The notes under the pieces were generated by a model. It did not search any database. It saw only the letters and a program-made list of their open reading frames with translations, and had not been told where the DNA came from. Below, in pieces: positions 1 to 12,700 of a stretch of DNA of 64,000 bases (within the stretch, counting starts at the first letter, position 1; each line of letters begins with the position of its first letter). Source of the DNA: Silurus meridionalis (lineage: Eukaryota > Chordata > Actinopteri > Siluriformes > Siluridae); NCBI RefSeq assembly GCF_014805685.1, contig NC_060902.1:6311286-6375285 (forward strand), written 5' to 3'. Position numbers and translations under genes: made by a program.

Positions 1-462
1 TCAACTATGACAAAAAGTTTTGAACAAAGTTAATGTCATAACTTGTTATTTATCCTTATACATTTGGATAGTTTGATCGTTGATTGATAGAGTAATGTGG
101 GTTTCATAAGCTGACAAATTAAAAGGGGAGAAGCGGAAAGAAGAAGAAGTTATAACAGAGCAACAAGCAAACAATTCTTTTTACATTTATGCAAAAATAT
201 ATGTAATATTTGTAAGTTGAATAATAAAAATCCAGAGTCATTTAACATTAAGGACTAGTTGCATTTATTTTACATTACATTTAGTTACATTGGGCTACAT
301 TTATATTGCCTCAAAGTTACATCTGGCCCTTTGAGGGAAACCATTATGCTGATGTGGCCTTCAGTGAAAATGAGTTTGACACCCCTGATCTATACAGTAC
401 TATTGAAATGTTGCAGAATCAGCATCAGCATCAGTGGCAACCACCAATAAGTACACTAATGG

Positions 463-755
463 ACTAAAAATTGTGGACACCTGACCATACAAATCATATT
501 TGCTTCTTGAACAACCCTTCCACATTTAGTCCACACTTGCGATAACCTCAACTATTATGGAAAGTTTTTTTCAGTAGATTTTGTAGTGTGGTTGTGGAGA
601 TCTGTGCTCATTCAACTGTGCTTCAATCATGAAGGGAAACTTAAATTCTACCAAAGATGTCCAATACAAATGTGTGTCTCCAACTTTGTGGTAACAGTTA
701 AGGCAATAACCACATATGACTGGAAAAGTCAGGTGTTCAATATCTTTGTCTACAG
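463..755. mobile_element. Short MITE copy, family A (GTGGACACCTGACC ends)
   Basis: The left end reads ...GTGGACACCTGACC and the right end reads GTCAGGTGTTCAATA..., so the two ends are imperfect inverted repeats. The interior matches parts of 21205-21560 and 60078-60562, for example the stretch TTTTGTAGTGTGGTTGTGGAGAT and the block before the right end. It is an internally deleted copy of a non-autonomous DNA element present at least four times in this window. Confidence 0.7.
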
Positions 756-1409
756 TAATAATCTTTCTTTTAATACAGTAATCACTGTTTTGAATATGAA
801 GACATTGCTCATGATTGTGATTCTATGTTATTTGAAACAAACACCAAACACAGTCATATTGTTACAAAAACTTGTAACTAAAAATTGTTAAATTAAAGTT
901 TAAAGCCAATCTGTAGCAGACCAAAAGTGGTCAAGTAAATAAAAACATTTTGTGTATGCTTTATTTTTTAAGATATTACTTATTTATTTATAAGATCTAT
1001 GAAGACCCTGGCCAGCACAAAGAGGTTAATGAAAACAAAGGATATTATGAGCTATTGAAAATCTGAGCTTTAGAAAAAATTGTCTTTTTCATTCAGAAAG
1101 TTTTGATTGTTTTTCTAAAACAGCAGCACTGACAATAATGACAGCACTGTCTTACATAAACCAAATGAATAATACACCAATAATAATGTGTTACAAGAAA
1201 ACTGTGTAATGTTCGAATGTTCCTGTGAATAGCCCAGTGAGAATCTGTTCCTGTTAGAATCTATTTATTAACATTGCTAAAAAAAAATCACCAGTGTTAC
1301 TTCCAGTTACACTAAACATTAAAAGCAGCATTCCTATAATGATGAACTTTATGAAAGAAGGAAATAAGAAGTTATTGAAGAAACCAGCTGAATTTAGTCA
1401 ATAAAAACC

Positions 1410-1919
1410 GATCCGGCATAACATTACGACAGGTAAAGTTAATAACACAATCTCCTCATCATGGCTCCATATTTAACTTGTTAGAAGCAGGAAAAATGGG
1501 CAAGCATAAGGATTTTGAGTAAGTCTAGGCCAAATTGTGATGGCTACATTTACATGTACGGTATTTGGCAGATGCCCTTATCTAGCTAAGACGACTGGGT
1601 CAGAGCATCTCCAAAACTGCAGCTCTTGTGGGATGTTCCTGTTCCACAGTGGCCAGTATCTATCAAAAGTGGTCTAAGCAAGGAACAGTGGTGAACCAGT
1701 GACAGGGTCATGGGCGGCAAAGGCACATTGACGCACGTGTGGAGTCCTTGTGGTTTGATCCAACAGACGAGCTCCTGTAGCTCAAATTACTAAAGAAGTT
1801 AATGCTGTTCATGCTCGATGGGTGAGGACTGTTTTGGCAGCAAAAGGTGGACTAACACAATATCAGGCAGGTGGCCATAATGTTATGCCTGATTGGTGGT
1901 CATAATGTTATGTCTGATC
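1410..1919. mobile_element. Tc1-like transposon remnant (GGCATAACATTA ends)
   Basis: The left end ATCCGGCATAACATTACGAC and the inverted right end (ATAATGTTATGTCTGAT) form imperfect terminal repeats. The interior around 1690-1830 resembles the Tc1 transposase linker that encodes a Gly-Arg-Pro-Arg type stretch, broken by frameshifts. The right terminal motif is present twice in tandem (1873-1892 and 1900-1919). A fragment like a fish SINE tail (TTTGGCAGATGCCCTTATC, about 1563-1581) is embedded. A second fragment of the same element lies at 7040-7205. Confidence 0.6.
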
Positions 1920-2616
1920 ATTGTAATATAATGCATTACAGATAATAACTTGTTGAATAAGCGTTCCAAATTACATGTAACTATAAAAAGTAAAAAAGAA
2001 CTAAAATAAAAGTTTCATTACCACAGTTTAGTGCTGTTGTATAAAAGGAATAAAACAATAAAGGGCATGCTGTAAGAAAAATAATCAATATATTACTTAT
2101 TTTTATATCTAGCATAGTTTATTTATAAAAACCCAGTAAGCGCATGCAGCCGCCTGCTGGTTCAGTACATTAACATTTTATTTACATATTGATTTTATTT
2201 CTCAAAGTGATTTCAAATTTGTCACCATTGGGTTGCTCTGTGCTTCACGTTGACTTGTCTTAACCTACACGCCAATTACCTTACATGCTGACATCAACAT
2301 ACAAATGCGACATCCTTGAAAAACTATTTACAGGCATGAATAATAAAACAAAGCTGATATTTGTAATGCAAATTTTTTATGCAGCTCAGCATTATGAAAA
2401 AACAGTTGCTCCTGGTACGATTTGTTTGGGTGGAAAAGGAAAACTATATAAAATACATCATCTTCTAGTAACATCTGCAAACATGCCTGGGTTTATGCTG
2501 AAGCTGACAAATTGTCAATTTGTCATAAGCAAATCTTCCATTCCAAGTCTACACTACTACAGAATCCTAAAATGAAATGCAGTGTCCATGATCTTCTGTC
2601 CCTTTGCAAGGGCATT

Positions 2617-5600
2617 CTAGGATGATGCTGTCTGAATCTGTCCTTTGTGTACGTACTCCAGAGCTGTAGCGATAGTCCTCATGTCCATCTCAATGCTGCG
2701 TGCCCAGTTCTCCACATCACCAATTTCCTGATTTAAAAGAAAAAAATAAAAGAATGGGTAAAAGGACAAAAATTGTGTTATGCATCATATGTTCCAAACT
2801 GTAAGACACATTTTTTTTTCTAATAGCAGTGGCTTAAACGTATAGTGACACAAAGTGTATGTTGGTATTTGGATATTTATATGGCATACTTAAATAGACT
2901 TTTACTACATAGCCAAAATTTTGTGAAGTCCTGATAATCTCAGTTATATTACATTTTTTTCCTCAAAAAAAAGCCTACATCGCTTAATGCATATGATCTA
3001 CGGTATTTATATGCTATTGCAATACAATTTACCTTCACTGAAATTAAGAGGCCCTATTGGGATTCCTGCATAACAATGCCCCTGTGCACAACCCAGGCTC
3101 CATGAAGATATGGTTTGCTAAATTTGGTGTGGAAGAACTTAAGTGACCTGATAAACCCAAATGATCCCTTTGGGATGATCTGAAACTTTGAGTACACACC
3201 AAGCCTTCTCACAACATCAGTGGCCACAATACTGCCTTTGTAGCTAAATCTCCACAAATCCCCACAGCCATGCTCCGAATGAACTTGAAAGACTTTCCAG
3301 AAAAGTAGAGGTTATTATAACAGCAAAGGGAAACAAACTCTGTGTTTGTGCTCATGGTGTTGGAATTGGCATGTAGGACTGAAGGACAGATGTCCAAATA
3401 ATCTTAGTCATATAGTGTCTAATCAATCTGAAAAAAATGTCTTTACTGCTCCTGGTCCAGCAGCATTTACACACCCTACAGACAACAGTACACATTGTTT
3501 CAAATGTCAATGACCAAAAAATAATAAATCAATAAAAAATTTAAAAATATGACAAAAAAATCAGTCCTAACAAGAAATGTAATTATAATAGTATTATATA
3601 ATCAGCAATTATTCCTGCACAAGCTTGTGTTTAGATGGTGTAAGTTACTGTTAGGTGATGAGACAGAGATTTATGTGGTTGAGGCTGATAATCAGTGGAA
3701 ACTAATTTCTTATTGGAAATACGGAATTCAGCAAAGTTTGGCAGTAATGTTGTGTTTGTACATGTAGACGGTTAATTGGGCAGCATTTAGTCCTCATTTG
3801 CAGTTATAATAACCCCCACTAGATTTTTTCGCATTCAGCTACAAGACCATTAGTGATGTCAGGTACCGATGTAGGGTGAGGTGGCCTGGGGTACAGTTAG
3901 TATTTTTTTTACTATTGGGGCAAAAGGGACTCTAAATAGAAAAATAATTTTTTTAATCATTTTTTCAGGTGAGTTATATTTTCCAGGCCACCACAATTGT
4001 ATATTTTACATTAACCTAACAGCAATTTGGCCAGTTTGTGAATTATAAGGCTTCAGTAAAAAAAAAAAAAAAAAACAGCTTGGGATGGATTTCTGAGTTC
4101 AGACCCAATTTTGGGAGAGACAAAAGGTCCTTTCTTTTACGAATTGGTAAGTCAAATAATCCAATAAACCCAGAGGCATGACTCAAAAATGAGCAAATGC
4201 AGCCATGCGTTATTTAGGCTTTACAGGCAACTGAAAATACACAAAACGAGTGACTAGAAATAGTTATATTCCTAACATTTGAACTTTTTTTTATATGTAA
4301 ACGCATTAGTAGCTTGAAATGTGTGTTTTTTTCCCATAGCTTTTTGATTTCTAACATACCTTTTAAAACATCTACCAGGCCAAAATCTCAAACAGCTCAT
4401 TTGTGTGTAATCATGTAGTAGATGCAATCAATATTTACCTGTTAATCTTTCTATAGCAAGATTATAGAAAGATCTATAATCAAATAAACTTTTCTGATCC
4501 GTCATTTTAAACAATAATTTAGTAAAGAAGTTACATTTTTATTAGTAAAACTTTGTGTAAATTGTACACAGATGCACTTCAAGCTGTGACATTGGGATTT
4601 ATGTAGGCCTGCAGGAAGTTTAAAATGGGAACACACGTTCTCCTTACTCCACACATACATTTTTTTGCCATGAGTGATGGTACGAGTTATTTATCATGGT
4701 ATGTACATTGTTCCAATAAATACTGATATATCATACAGTCCTAGTTTAATAGTTACTGTGCTATGCATTCACACTGGTGCTTGAAATACAGCCTGTATTC
4801 TGTTCCTTTACAAAGATAAACTACAATAAATCCAAGATTAATCAAATTAGAATTAGTTTTTTTTAGGAATGTCAAGAATCCTCAGAGCTGCCATGGGAGA
4901 GTAGAAAGTATTTTTTGTATGCTGTACACAGACATTTGTTCTTCTGGATAAAGCTCATAGCAGATCTTCTCTAAAGCCAGCTTTCTTACAAACACCTGGC
5001 AGACAAGTCAAGATTTTACCTTCTGAGGTTTTACAATATATAATGCAAAACAATATTGGAAGAGCATTCAGTTTCATGGTTGAATGCATTAATGTATGCT
5101 GCAGTGGTCTTTCAGGCTTTAATATAGACATTTAATTGCATATTAAACTGTAAATCTGTACAGCTGACCTCATGAGAAAAGCAACAAGGAAAGCACCTTT
5201 AATGCCTGGTTGAAGTTTTCCACCATGCCGATCCACTGCGAAGTCTGTTTAGCAAACTGAGCCGCCTGCACTTGCAGTGTCTTCACTTCATGGTCCAGTT
5301 TGCGCTGATTAACATACGCCTGAGCCACTCTGGTAGGAGATACAGAGTTGTAGACATGTTAAAGATGAACCTGATAGGAAACTGGCAGATGAAGCAAGTT
5401 CACAGAATTCAAAGAAAATAGAAGTGATAGAGTCGAAATATAACCTACAGGAATGTCAGACAATTTTACTTATTTGATTTTAAAGAGAAAACAAGCTAAT
5501 AAAAGTGCTGGCCAGAATGAATTACAAAATTAATCTAGTCAAATTGTGTTATTTGTATGATTGCCATGAACCGAGTATTAAAATAACTTTTCTTTTTACA

Positions 5601-7785
5601 TGTTTTGACGTCACACAATCCCGAATTATGATTATGACACAGAGCCTTGTGTCACATGAGCAACATTATTCTTTAGGCTTTGTGTTTCTATTTATGTGCA
5701 CATGTTCATAAATTATTCATTAATCAAACCAGTATCACACCTACGTCACAGGGGTTAGCGCGACCGGATTCTTACCCCACATTCAGGTGGTCCACTAAGG
5801 CCTCTGTCAAACAGGTAGCAGCTGCGATGGCGTCACGTCGCCGCCGCTCTGTGTTAAAGGGGAACATGGAGAAAAGTGCTATTAAAGGGTATTTAAAACA
5901 TGTAAAAACAAAAGTTAGTTAAATACTTTGTTCATGACAATCATACAAAGAATACTATTTAAGCAGATTTTTAGAATTTTGTAATATTTCTGTAATAAAA
6001 TCAGTTGACAGAAAAGGTTCGGGACCAAAATTAACAATCAAATTGTGACAATTATATTACTTGCCGAGGAAAATGACCAATAGCTGATCACTGCTGTTCA
6101 CCGCTTATTTCTATCGTTCCCAATGACCAATCACTGATCATTTCTATTTCCAGCTGTTGTTAAAGCTGATGTTTATTGTTCCCAACAACCCATCACTGAT
6201 CATTGCCGTTCCCAATCACCAATCTCTATTTTTTCCAATGAAGTACAACTAAACACTGTTGTTCCCAAAGACCAATCGCATATTCTTTTTCCTTAATAAC
6301 TATTGACTGATCACTATTGTTCTAACAACCAATTAATGATCTCTATTTTCCCATCAACCAATCCCTGGTCACCATTGTTCCCGCCTATGAGTCTTTAGTT
6401 CGCAAAATTGTAAGTAACAGTAGTCACAATCAGTAAAAGGGATTATTGAAGCAAGAAACCCTTGTAAGTATAATCTGTGACTAAATCAATTACTTTTTAC
6501 TGTCATCCATTGTGGAATAATAAAAAAAAAAAAAGCTATTAAATCTATAACAAATATGTTTGAGCTTGTGCAGTTTGCTACAGATGCGGTTTGCAAGCTC
6601 TGACTAGTGCGCTCTCTGACCATCCAAACAAAGAATTTAAAAATGCTGATGTTAGACACCTGCTAGATGGTCAATTCAAGATCTGATTGAAACCCACAGT
6701 CTTTAAGTAGCATGAACTATAGGCTGCAAGCGATTTTTTGAAGGCCTCAAGACAGATAGAAACTCCAACATGGACACTTCTTGTACATTTACATTTATGG
6801 CATTTGGCAGACAACCTTATCCAGAGCGTCTTACATTTAAAAAAAAATTCTTATTCATACAACTAAGCAGCTATGGGCCTTGCTCAGGGGCCCACAAGTT
6901 GCTGCTTGGTGTGGCTGGGATTTGAACTCATGACCTTCAGATCCAAAGTCCAATGCCTTAACCACTAAGCTACCATTACCCCCTACATTTACAGAAAATA
7001 TTCCATATCATGCTATTTTAAGAAAATCTGACAAGGCTCAATAATGCATGTGGGCCCGTGTGGTCCAACCCAACAGACGAGCTTCTGTAGCTCAAATAGC
7101 TGAAGTTAATGCTGTTAATGTTTAAAGGCTCAGGAATGTTTTCACCACAAAAGCAGGACCAACACAATATTAGGCACGTGGTCATAATGTTATGCCTGGT
7201 CTTTGTATACGACTGTAGAGAAGACATTACTCATAATCAGACTTCTTCTTAATGTGTTCCCTTTTTGAGTTTGGTTCCTCCAAAGGTTTCTTCCTCATAC
7301 CATCTAAAGGGGTTTGACCTTGTGACAGTCGACCCAGGCTTGTTCATCAGGGATAAATTCACATCATTCACTTATATTAGTGTATTTTAGTTCTTTGAGA
7401 CAATGTACACTGCGAAAAGCGCCTTAGAAATAAACTGGTATTGTCCATTGCATTGTTTCAGGAAGTCATAAACCACATGAACAGATCTTTAAGCTGTAAG
7501 AGCAGATAAATGAACTATCTACAGTACACTTGAGTGTATTCTCACACTGTTCTGGCTCTGTTTAGCTTTTTATTGGACTTTAAATGGTAATTATGGACTC
7601 TAATTAAGACCTTATTGATAGATAAACCTCTGATCACACACAGATGTTAAAAGAAACATGTTTTCTTCTCCTTCATCATAATGCAGGAAATCCTGCAGCT
7701 CAGCTCTAATATACAGATCAATACCTTGAAGCTCTTTCCTGTCGTTTTGTTTTAGTTGATGCTCCTTTAACAGCCTCGACAGCAT
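2617..7785 (-). CDS. bloc1s1: BLOC-1 complex subunit 1 (BLOS1/GCN5L1), 4 coding exons
   Basis: Small coiled-coil subunit shared by BLOC-1 (lysosome-related organelle biogenesis) and BORC (lysosome positioning); the mammalian protein is also linked to mitochondrial acetylation. Coding exons on the minus strand are 7725-7785, 5776-5848, 5197-5329 and 2617-2727, all with GT/AG borders and matching phases. They total 378 nt, giving 125 aa plus stop, the same length as human. Exon 1 encodes MLSRLLKEHQLKQNDRKELQ. Exon 2 carries a run of arginines and then AAATCLTEALVDHLNVG. Exon 3 has NQRKLDHEVKTLQVQAAQFA. Exon 4 ends with EYVHKGQIQTASS. The ATG at 7785 is chosen because no in-frame ATG lies upstream and it matches the vertebrate N-terminus. 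It is head to head with tbc1d20. Intron 1 holds a CCAAT-rich minisatellite and a SINE. Identity is very secure. Confidence 0.97.
3050..3420. mobile_element. MITE family A copy in bloc1s1 intron 3
   Basis: This block (GGCTCCATGAAGATATGGTTTG..., then ...GTAGAGGTTATTATAACAGC) is the reverse complement of the family seen at 21205-21560 and 60078-60562; the shared words include CTTCATGGAGC and GTTATAATAACC. A smaller piece of the same family lies at about 3780-3900. No coding capacity is evident. The frames at 3054-3257 and 3209-3397 are artefacts of this repeat. Confidence 0.6.
6062..6390. repeat. CCAAT-rich degenerate minisatellite, array 1 (bloc1s1 intron 1)
   Basis: A diverged tandem array with a unit of roughly 35-45 bp, close to ATGACCAATCACTGATCAxTGCTGTTCCCA. 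Words such as GACCAATCACTGATCA and GTTCCCAAxxACCAATC recur through the block. Nearly every unit carries a CCAAT box and many carry the palindrome TGATCA. A second array of the same unit lies at 8680-9026, on the other side of bloc1s1 exon 1. Confidence 0.8.
6785..6988 (-). mobile_element. tRNA-derived SINE, minus orientation
   Basis: On the minus strand this starts with a tRNA-like head whose anticodon-to-B-box region includes GGTCATGAGTTCAAATCCCAG. It ends with the widespread fish SINE tail, seen on the plus strand as ATGGCATTTGGCAGACAACCTTATCCAGAG. It sits in bloc1s1 intron 1. Related copies are at 11990-12150 (plus) and, more decayed, at 33604-33795 (minus). Confidence 0.75.
7040..7205. 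mobile_element. Tc1-like fragment, second copy of the GGCATAACATTA element
   Basis: The block from GTGTGGTCCAACCCAACAG to GGTCATAATGTTATGCCTGG matches the right half of the element at 1410-1919, including its terminal motif. Only the 3' portion is present. It lies in bloc1s1 intron 1 beside a LINE-tail repeat. Confidence 0.6.
7240..7450 (+). mobile_element. LINE 3'-tail repeat (GAGTCTGGTTCCTC family), copy 1
   Basis: Contains the recurring words TTTGAGTTTGGTTCCTCCAA, TTTCTTCCTCAT, CATCAGGGATAAATTCACAT and the terminal TTTGAGACAATGT...AAAAGCGC..AATAAACT. The same tail occurs at 22235-22545 (plus), at 35640-35850 (minus) and as a fragment near 8300-8400. In fish this is the 3' end of a non-LTR retrotransposon family. 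I do not assign the clade firmly. Confidence 0.65.
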
Positions 7786-8679
7786 CGCTGCACCGATCAC
7801 TGCATCCACGATGGGTTTTAATGATATACGATATTGTTCTGTAGAGAGGAAAAAATGATTATATTTTGTTTACGGTGTTTGGGCCAAAATCATGTGACAG
7901 GCGTGTGGCTGCTTATCGGTCGTACAGCTTGTCAAATTAAAAGTACCCAAACGTACATAGAGTAATTATGATCTGACATAGAAATTATTACAATTTTGGA
8001 GAAAAAACAATGAATTTACAATACAAACGGATTCATTGCGGTTTAATTGATAACAAACAACTTGTTGAACGTTATACGCTATTGTTTGTTAATGTATCGT
8101 TCCTTTTCTGGCACTAAATGCACATCATTTTTGGAATATTTTCCCTAAACCTGTAAAGTCAATTTTATTTGGATATTGTTAAAGATAGGAGCTTTACAAA
8201 AAGAAAACATATCACGTATTAACATTTTAAATTAATAAATAAGTCTCTAAGTTTATCCCTAATAAGTGGACCAGTGGTGATAGTGATACGTAAAACCTCC
8301 TTGACGTGGTATATGGTAGAAAACTTGAGAGGAACCAGATTTTAAATCGAACCCATCTTTATTTGGGTGATTCTGAACGTCCATTCATTATAGTTCCATT
8401 ATTGTTGAGGGAATAATCTGTTTACTGGTGGAGACTCGAGTGTAAAAGTGTTCATGGTGATTGTGGTACTAAGTTGTTGTAGTAGACTGTGTGTATTAAT
8501 AGCTGAAAGCTGTTTAAAGAGCAGGTAAAACACTGAAACAGAGTGTAGGTTGGAGCAAGGTTGAGAATCTGTGCATCAAAAAACAAGATTGTATTGTCAT
8601 ATATACAGGAAACATGTCTGTTAAGCCATACAATGAAATCTGACTGAATTCTGTGAATCCTCAAAGCAGCCAGTCGTTT

Positions 8680-9026
8680 CCAAAGACTAATCACTGTTTA
8701 TGGATCTCTCTTATTGCTAACGACCAATCACTGATCATGGCTATTTCCAATCATCCAATCAATTATCTCTTTTTCTTCCCAATGACTAATCACTGATCAC
8801 AGCTGTTCCCAGTCATCAATTGCTTCTGTTCTCAAAAGACCAATCACAGATCAATGCTGTTCCAAATGACCAATCGCTGAGTATTGCTATCCCCAGCTGT
8901 TCCCAATAACCAATCACCAATCTATTTTGTTCTCAGTGACCAATCACTGATCACAGCTTTACTCAGTCACAATCTCTATTGTTTCCAAATAACCAATCAC
9001 TGATCAATGCTGTTCCCAAGTCTAGT
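8680..9026. repeat. CCAAT-rich degenerate minisatellite, array 2 (between bloc1s1 and tbc1d20)
   Basis: Same unit as array 1 at 6062-6390: repeated ACCAATCACTGATCA followed by a spacer such as TGCTGTTCCCAA. About eight to nine recognisable units, all diverged. The orientation is the same as array 1. The CCAAT words are spaced a few tens of bases apart. Confidence 0.8.
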
Positions 9027-9230
9027 TTAATACAACTTTGCAATAAAAATGCAATTCAAACTGTAATGTAATCCTCCATGCAGCCTATAAAATAAATTAA
9101 GGACATTAAAAAAAGAAAATAAATGAATGATAACTGTACAAAGTTATGATGCACAGTGCAAATTGCAAGACTGCAGAAAGGCATGTGCACGGTCCTGCAC
9201 AGGTAGATTCATTTAGAGGTAGGTTTACCT

Positions 9231-9232
<2 letters not shown>

Positions 9233-9287
<55 letters not shown>
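9233..9287. repeat. (TG)n microsatellite
   Basis: About 27 uninterrupted TG units, roughly 460 nt upstream of the tbc1d20 start codon. Such tracts are length-polymorphic and can adopt left-handed DNA. The open frame across it (a Val/Cys repeat) is an artefact. Confidence 0.95.
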
Positions 9288-9293
<6 letters not shown>

Positions 9294-9750
9294 TGCAAGG
9301 CTGTAATGTTGCAAATAAAGCCAAATGTATTGGGAATACCAGGCATGATCAGGTGGATATGTGAGGACTTTTATTTTACTACATCCTGTTCACACCAGGG
9401 TTCCTGTGGTTTACTTCCGCAAAGGGAATGCCAGCTCAAAGAGGATGCTGTACAGTGTTCCGGTGTGTTTGTAACTGAATGCACATTTGTTTACTAGGGA
9501 CTGTTTTTTTTATGGACACGTTTGAATACATGTGCAATGTTTGCGTTTGGTCGGAGATCGTCGTTGTGAAGCAGGAGTGTGTTCTCGAAGTTCTCGCAGC
9601 TTGACCCGTGGGCTGGTGTCTGCTGCAGCCGACATGAGACAGGAAAAAGCAGGGATGTGCAGGAAATCTACTGGCTGTGGGCTGTTCACTGCTGTTCCTG
9701 CGAGCTGAAGGGAAAACAAACAACCCAGGCGTGTTTGGTGGAGTATCAGC

Positions 9751-12700
9751 ATGAACCTGAAAAAGTCCAGAAATATCAGATCCTCCTCCAGCTGTTTGGA
9801 TGGGATCGGGAGACAAGGTAAAAGCTGCATGGCTCAGTGAGATCTCAGAAATAATAATAAATCACAGAATATCTCAATAAGTTCAGGTTCTCCATCCACT
9901 TATACACCCTATTATCATATTCCATGTCCCAAATACTTTTCTGTCCTAAAGTGTATCAATATTTACAAATATCAGTTTTTTTTTCTTCAAGTGATCAATA
10001 ATCAATGTTATTAAATATGACACAGATATTGAGGAATAATCCTAAACCCCATCTTCTCCACATTGTCATTTATTAAATACCCTAGTCCCTGTCCTAAATA
10101 CTTTTCTGTCCAAGTATATCAGTCTTCCAAATGTCACTGTTTTTTAAAAAATATAAAAAAATCGATGTTATGAAATAGTACACGGATATTGAGTTATAAT
10201 CTAAGTTTCTTTTGCATATTGTTATATATTAAGTATTGAGTAATAATCTTAAACCGTGTCTCTTCCACATTATAATTCCTTAAAACCCCTAATCTGTGTC
10301 TTGAACACTTTCCAGTCCCTCATGTGTATACATTTTCCACATATCAGCGGTTTGTTTTGTTTTAAATAACCAATAATCAACGTTCTTAAATTTGAAATAG
10401 TACACCGATATTGAGTGATAATCTTAAACCGAGTCTTTTTCACATTATTATATATTAAATAGTGCACAGATTATGAGTAATAATCTTAAATTGTGCCGTG
10501 TCCACATTATAATATAATAAATACCCTAGTCTCTGTCCTAAATACTTTATTGTTAATGTAAGGATATCAATCTTTTAAATGTCACTGGTTTTTTTTCAAT
10601 AATCATATCAATGTTATGAAATATGAAATAGTACACAGATAGTGAGAAATAATCTAAAACAGTGTCTTTTCCACTTTATAATTCCTCAAAACCCCTAGTC
10701 CCTGTCCTGAATACTTTCCAGTCCCTCAAGTGTATACATTTTTCAAATATCATTTTTTTTATTTTTTTTATAATCAAATATCAATGTTATTATATATTTA
10801 TATTATATTTCATTATATATGAAATAGTACACAGATATTGAGGGATCATTTTAAACCAAGTCTTTTTCACATTATTGTATATTATGCATCCCTTTTCCAC
10901 ATTATAATTTTTGAAATAGTGCAGAAATAGTGAGTAATAATCTAAATCCGTGTGTTTCACATTATTATACAGTATATTAAATAGTGAGTAATAATCTAAA
11001 ACTATGACTTTTACACACACACACATATATATGTATGTATGTATGTGTGTGTGTATGTTTGTGTGGGTGTGTATGTTTGTGTGTGTATATGTTTGTGTGT
11101 GTGTGGGGAAAAGTCATAGTTATTATATAGTAATTCTTTAGTAAAAACACCAGCGTCTTGAGGTAGAACCTGTGATTCTATCGGTTGTATCTATCTTTTA
11201 CTGCCATTTGAAGCATATTTATAAGAAGCATAATATAATTTAGCCCATTTGAAAATGGATTTATGTTAGTTTTAAAATGTAAATATTTATAGATATTTTA
11301 AAAACTATAAACTACCACACTGTGCTGTGTATATAACTACTGCATTATTTCTCAAGCAGGAAGGCGTTTGGGGATTCTGTTTCTGTATGCCCAGGGTCAG
11401 GCAAATTTTAATATTGAAAACAAGATTGAGGGAAAAGGTTAAAAATAAAGTTTTATTTCACAGTGTCTGACTTTTGGCTTTGTGCAGCGGTGAAATGACA
11501 CTGTTAGGCAATGTTTCTTGACTGTGGGTGCAGATGGTGAGTCAAAAAGGAAGAGAAAAATGGCAGAGATCACACAAGCGCTGAACGCAACACCTGTGAA
11601 TGTGGCCACGCTGAGGAGGATGGCCATCAGTGAAGGAGGACTCATTACCGATGAGATCCGCTGTAAAGTCTGGCCTCGCCTACTGAACGTCCCTGTAGAG
11701 AACATCCCCGAAAAGCTTGGTAAGCTTGAAGTGTGGTACAAGGTGCTAAAACAGTTTGAAACGTTGGTGTTGGTAGTTGATGTCACCAAAACTGGTTTCT
11801 CTCCAGATGAAGTGAATAGAGAGAATGATAAGGACTACAACCAGGTGCTCTTGGATGTGCAGAGATCCCTGAGACGCTTTCCTCCAGGTCAGTGACGCCA
11901 AAGATTGCACTATTGTCTTTTCATATGATATTATACATAACAGATCCCCTATATTGATGGATGTGGGTAATGATGGCATGCATACTGCAGAGAAGTGGTA
12001 GCTCAGAGGTTAGAATGTTGGATTTTTAACTGAAAGGTTGGGAGTTCAAATCCCAGCTCCAGCAAAGCTTGTAAACCTTAACTGCTAAGTTGTATAAATG
12101 ATATAATGTAAGTCGCTCTGGATGAGGGCATCTGCCAAATGCTGTAAATGTTCAGTGCATCTGTATAGTATTCACAGCGCTTGACTTTTCCGACATTTTT
12201 TTTATGTTACAGCCTCATTCCAAAATGGATTAAATTCAGGTTTTTCCTCAAAATTCTACAAACAATATCCTGACATACGTGACAACGTGAAAGAAGTTTG
12301 TTTGAAATCTTTAAAAAAAAACAACAACAAAAAAATGACATGTACATAAGTATTCACAGCCTTTGCTCAATACTTTGTTGAAGCACCTTTGGGACCAATT
12401 ACAGCCTCAAGTCTTTTTGAGTTTGATGCTACAAGCTTAGCACACATTTTTGGGCAGTTTCTGGTTCAAGTCAAGTCAATTTTTGGTTTAAGTCTGGGCT
12501 CTGACTGGGCCACTCAAGGACATTCACAGAGTCGTCCTGTAGCCAGTCTTTTGTTATCTTGGCTGTGTGTTATCTTGGCTGTGCGTTGTCCTGTTATGAG
12601 GTGAATCGTCACGGCAGGTATACAGCGATCTGGAGCAGATTTCATCAAGGATGTCTCTGTACATTCTATGTGCATTCATCTTTCCCTCGATCCTGACTGG

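Larger units (their letters stand above)
1..2616. other. Region downstream of bloc1s1, repeats only
   Basis: No gene is supported here. The stretch is AT-rich and holds a short MITE copy (463-755) and a Tc1-derived remnant (1410-1919), listed separately. The open frames at 259-450, 586-891 and 2285-2575 have no recognisable domain, splice context or codon bias. A TTTATT at about 2178-2183, which is AATAAA on the minus strand, is a possible bloc1s1 polyadenylation signal. That would give a 3' UTR of roughly 0.4 kb, but nothing else supports it. Confidence 0.6.
7786..9750. promoter_or_regulatory. Divergent intergenic interval of bloc1s1 and tbc1d20
   Basis: The two genes start on opposite strands 1.97 kb apart, so the promoters of both should lie here. 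The interval holds a LINE-tail fragment (about 8290-8400, minus), CCAAT-rich array 2 (8680-9026) and a (TG)n run (9233-9287). It contains no CG-rich island and no clear TATA element. The open frames at 8452-8694 and 9234-9497 fall on repeats and are not genes. The promoter role is inferred from gene order only. Confidence 0.45.

Noticed and set aside
9234..9497. Small cysteine/valine-rich protein
   Set aside because: The frame is created by the (TG)n microsatellite and has no further support.
11518..11895. A single 125-aa exon of tbc1d20
   Set aside because: The frame runs through an 87-nt intron. The family sequence is continuous only if 11720-11806 is removed.
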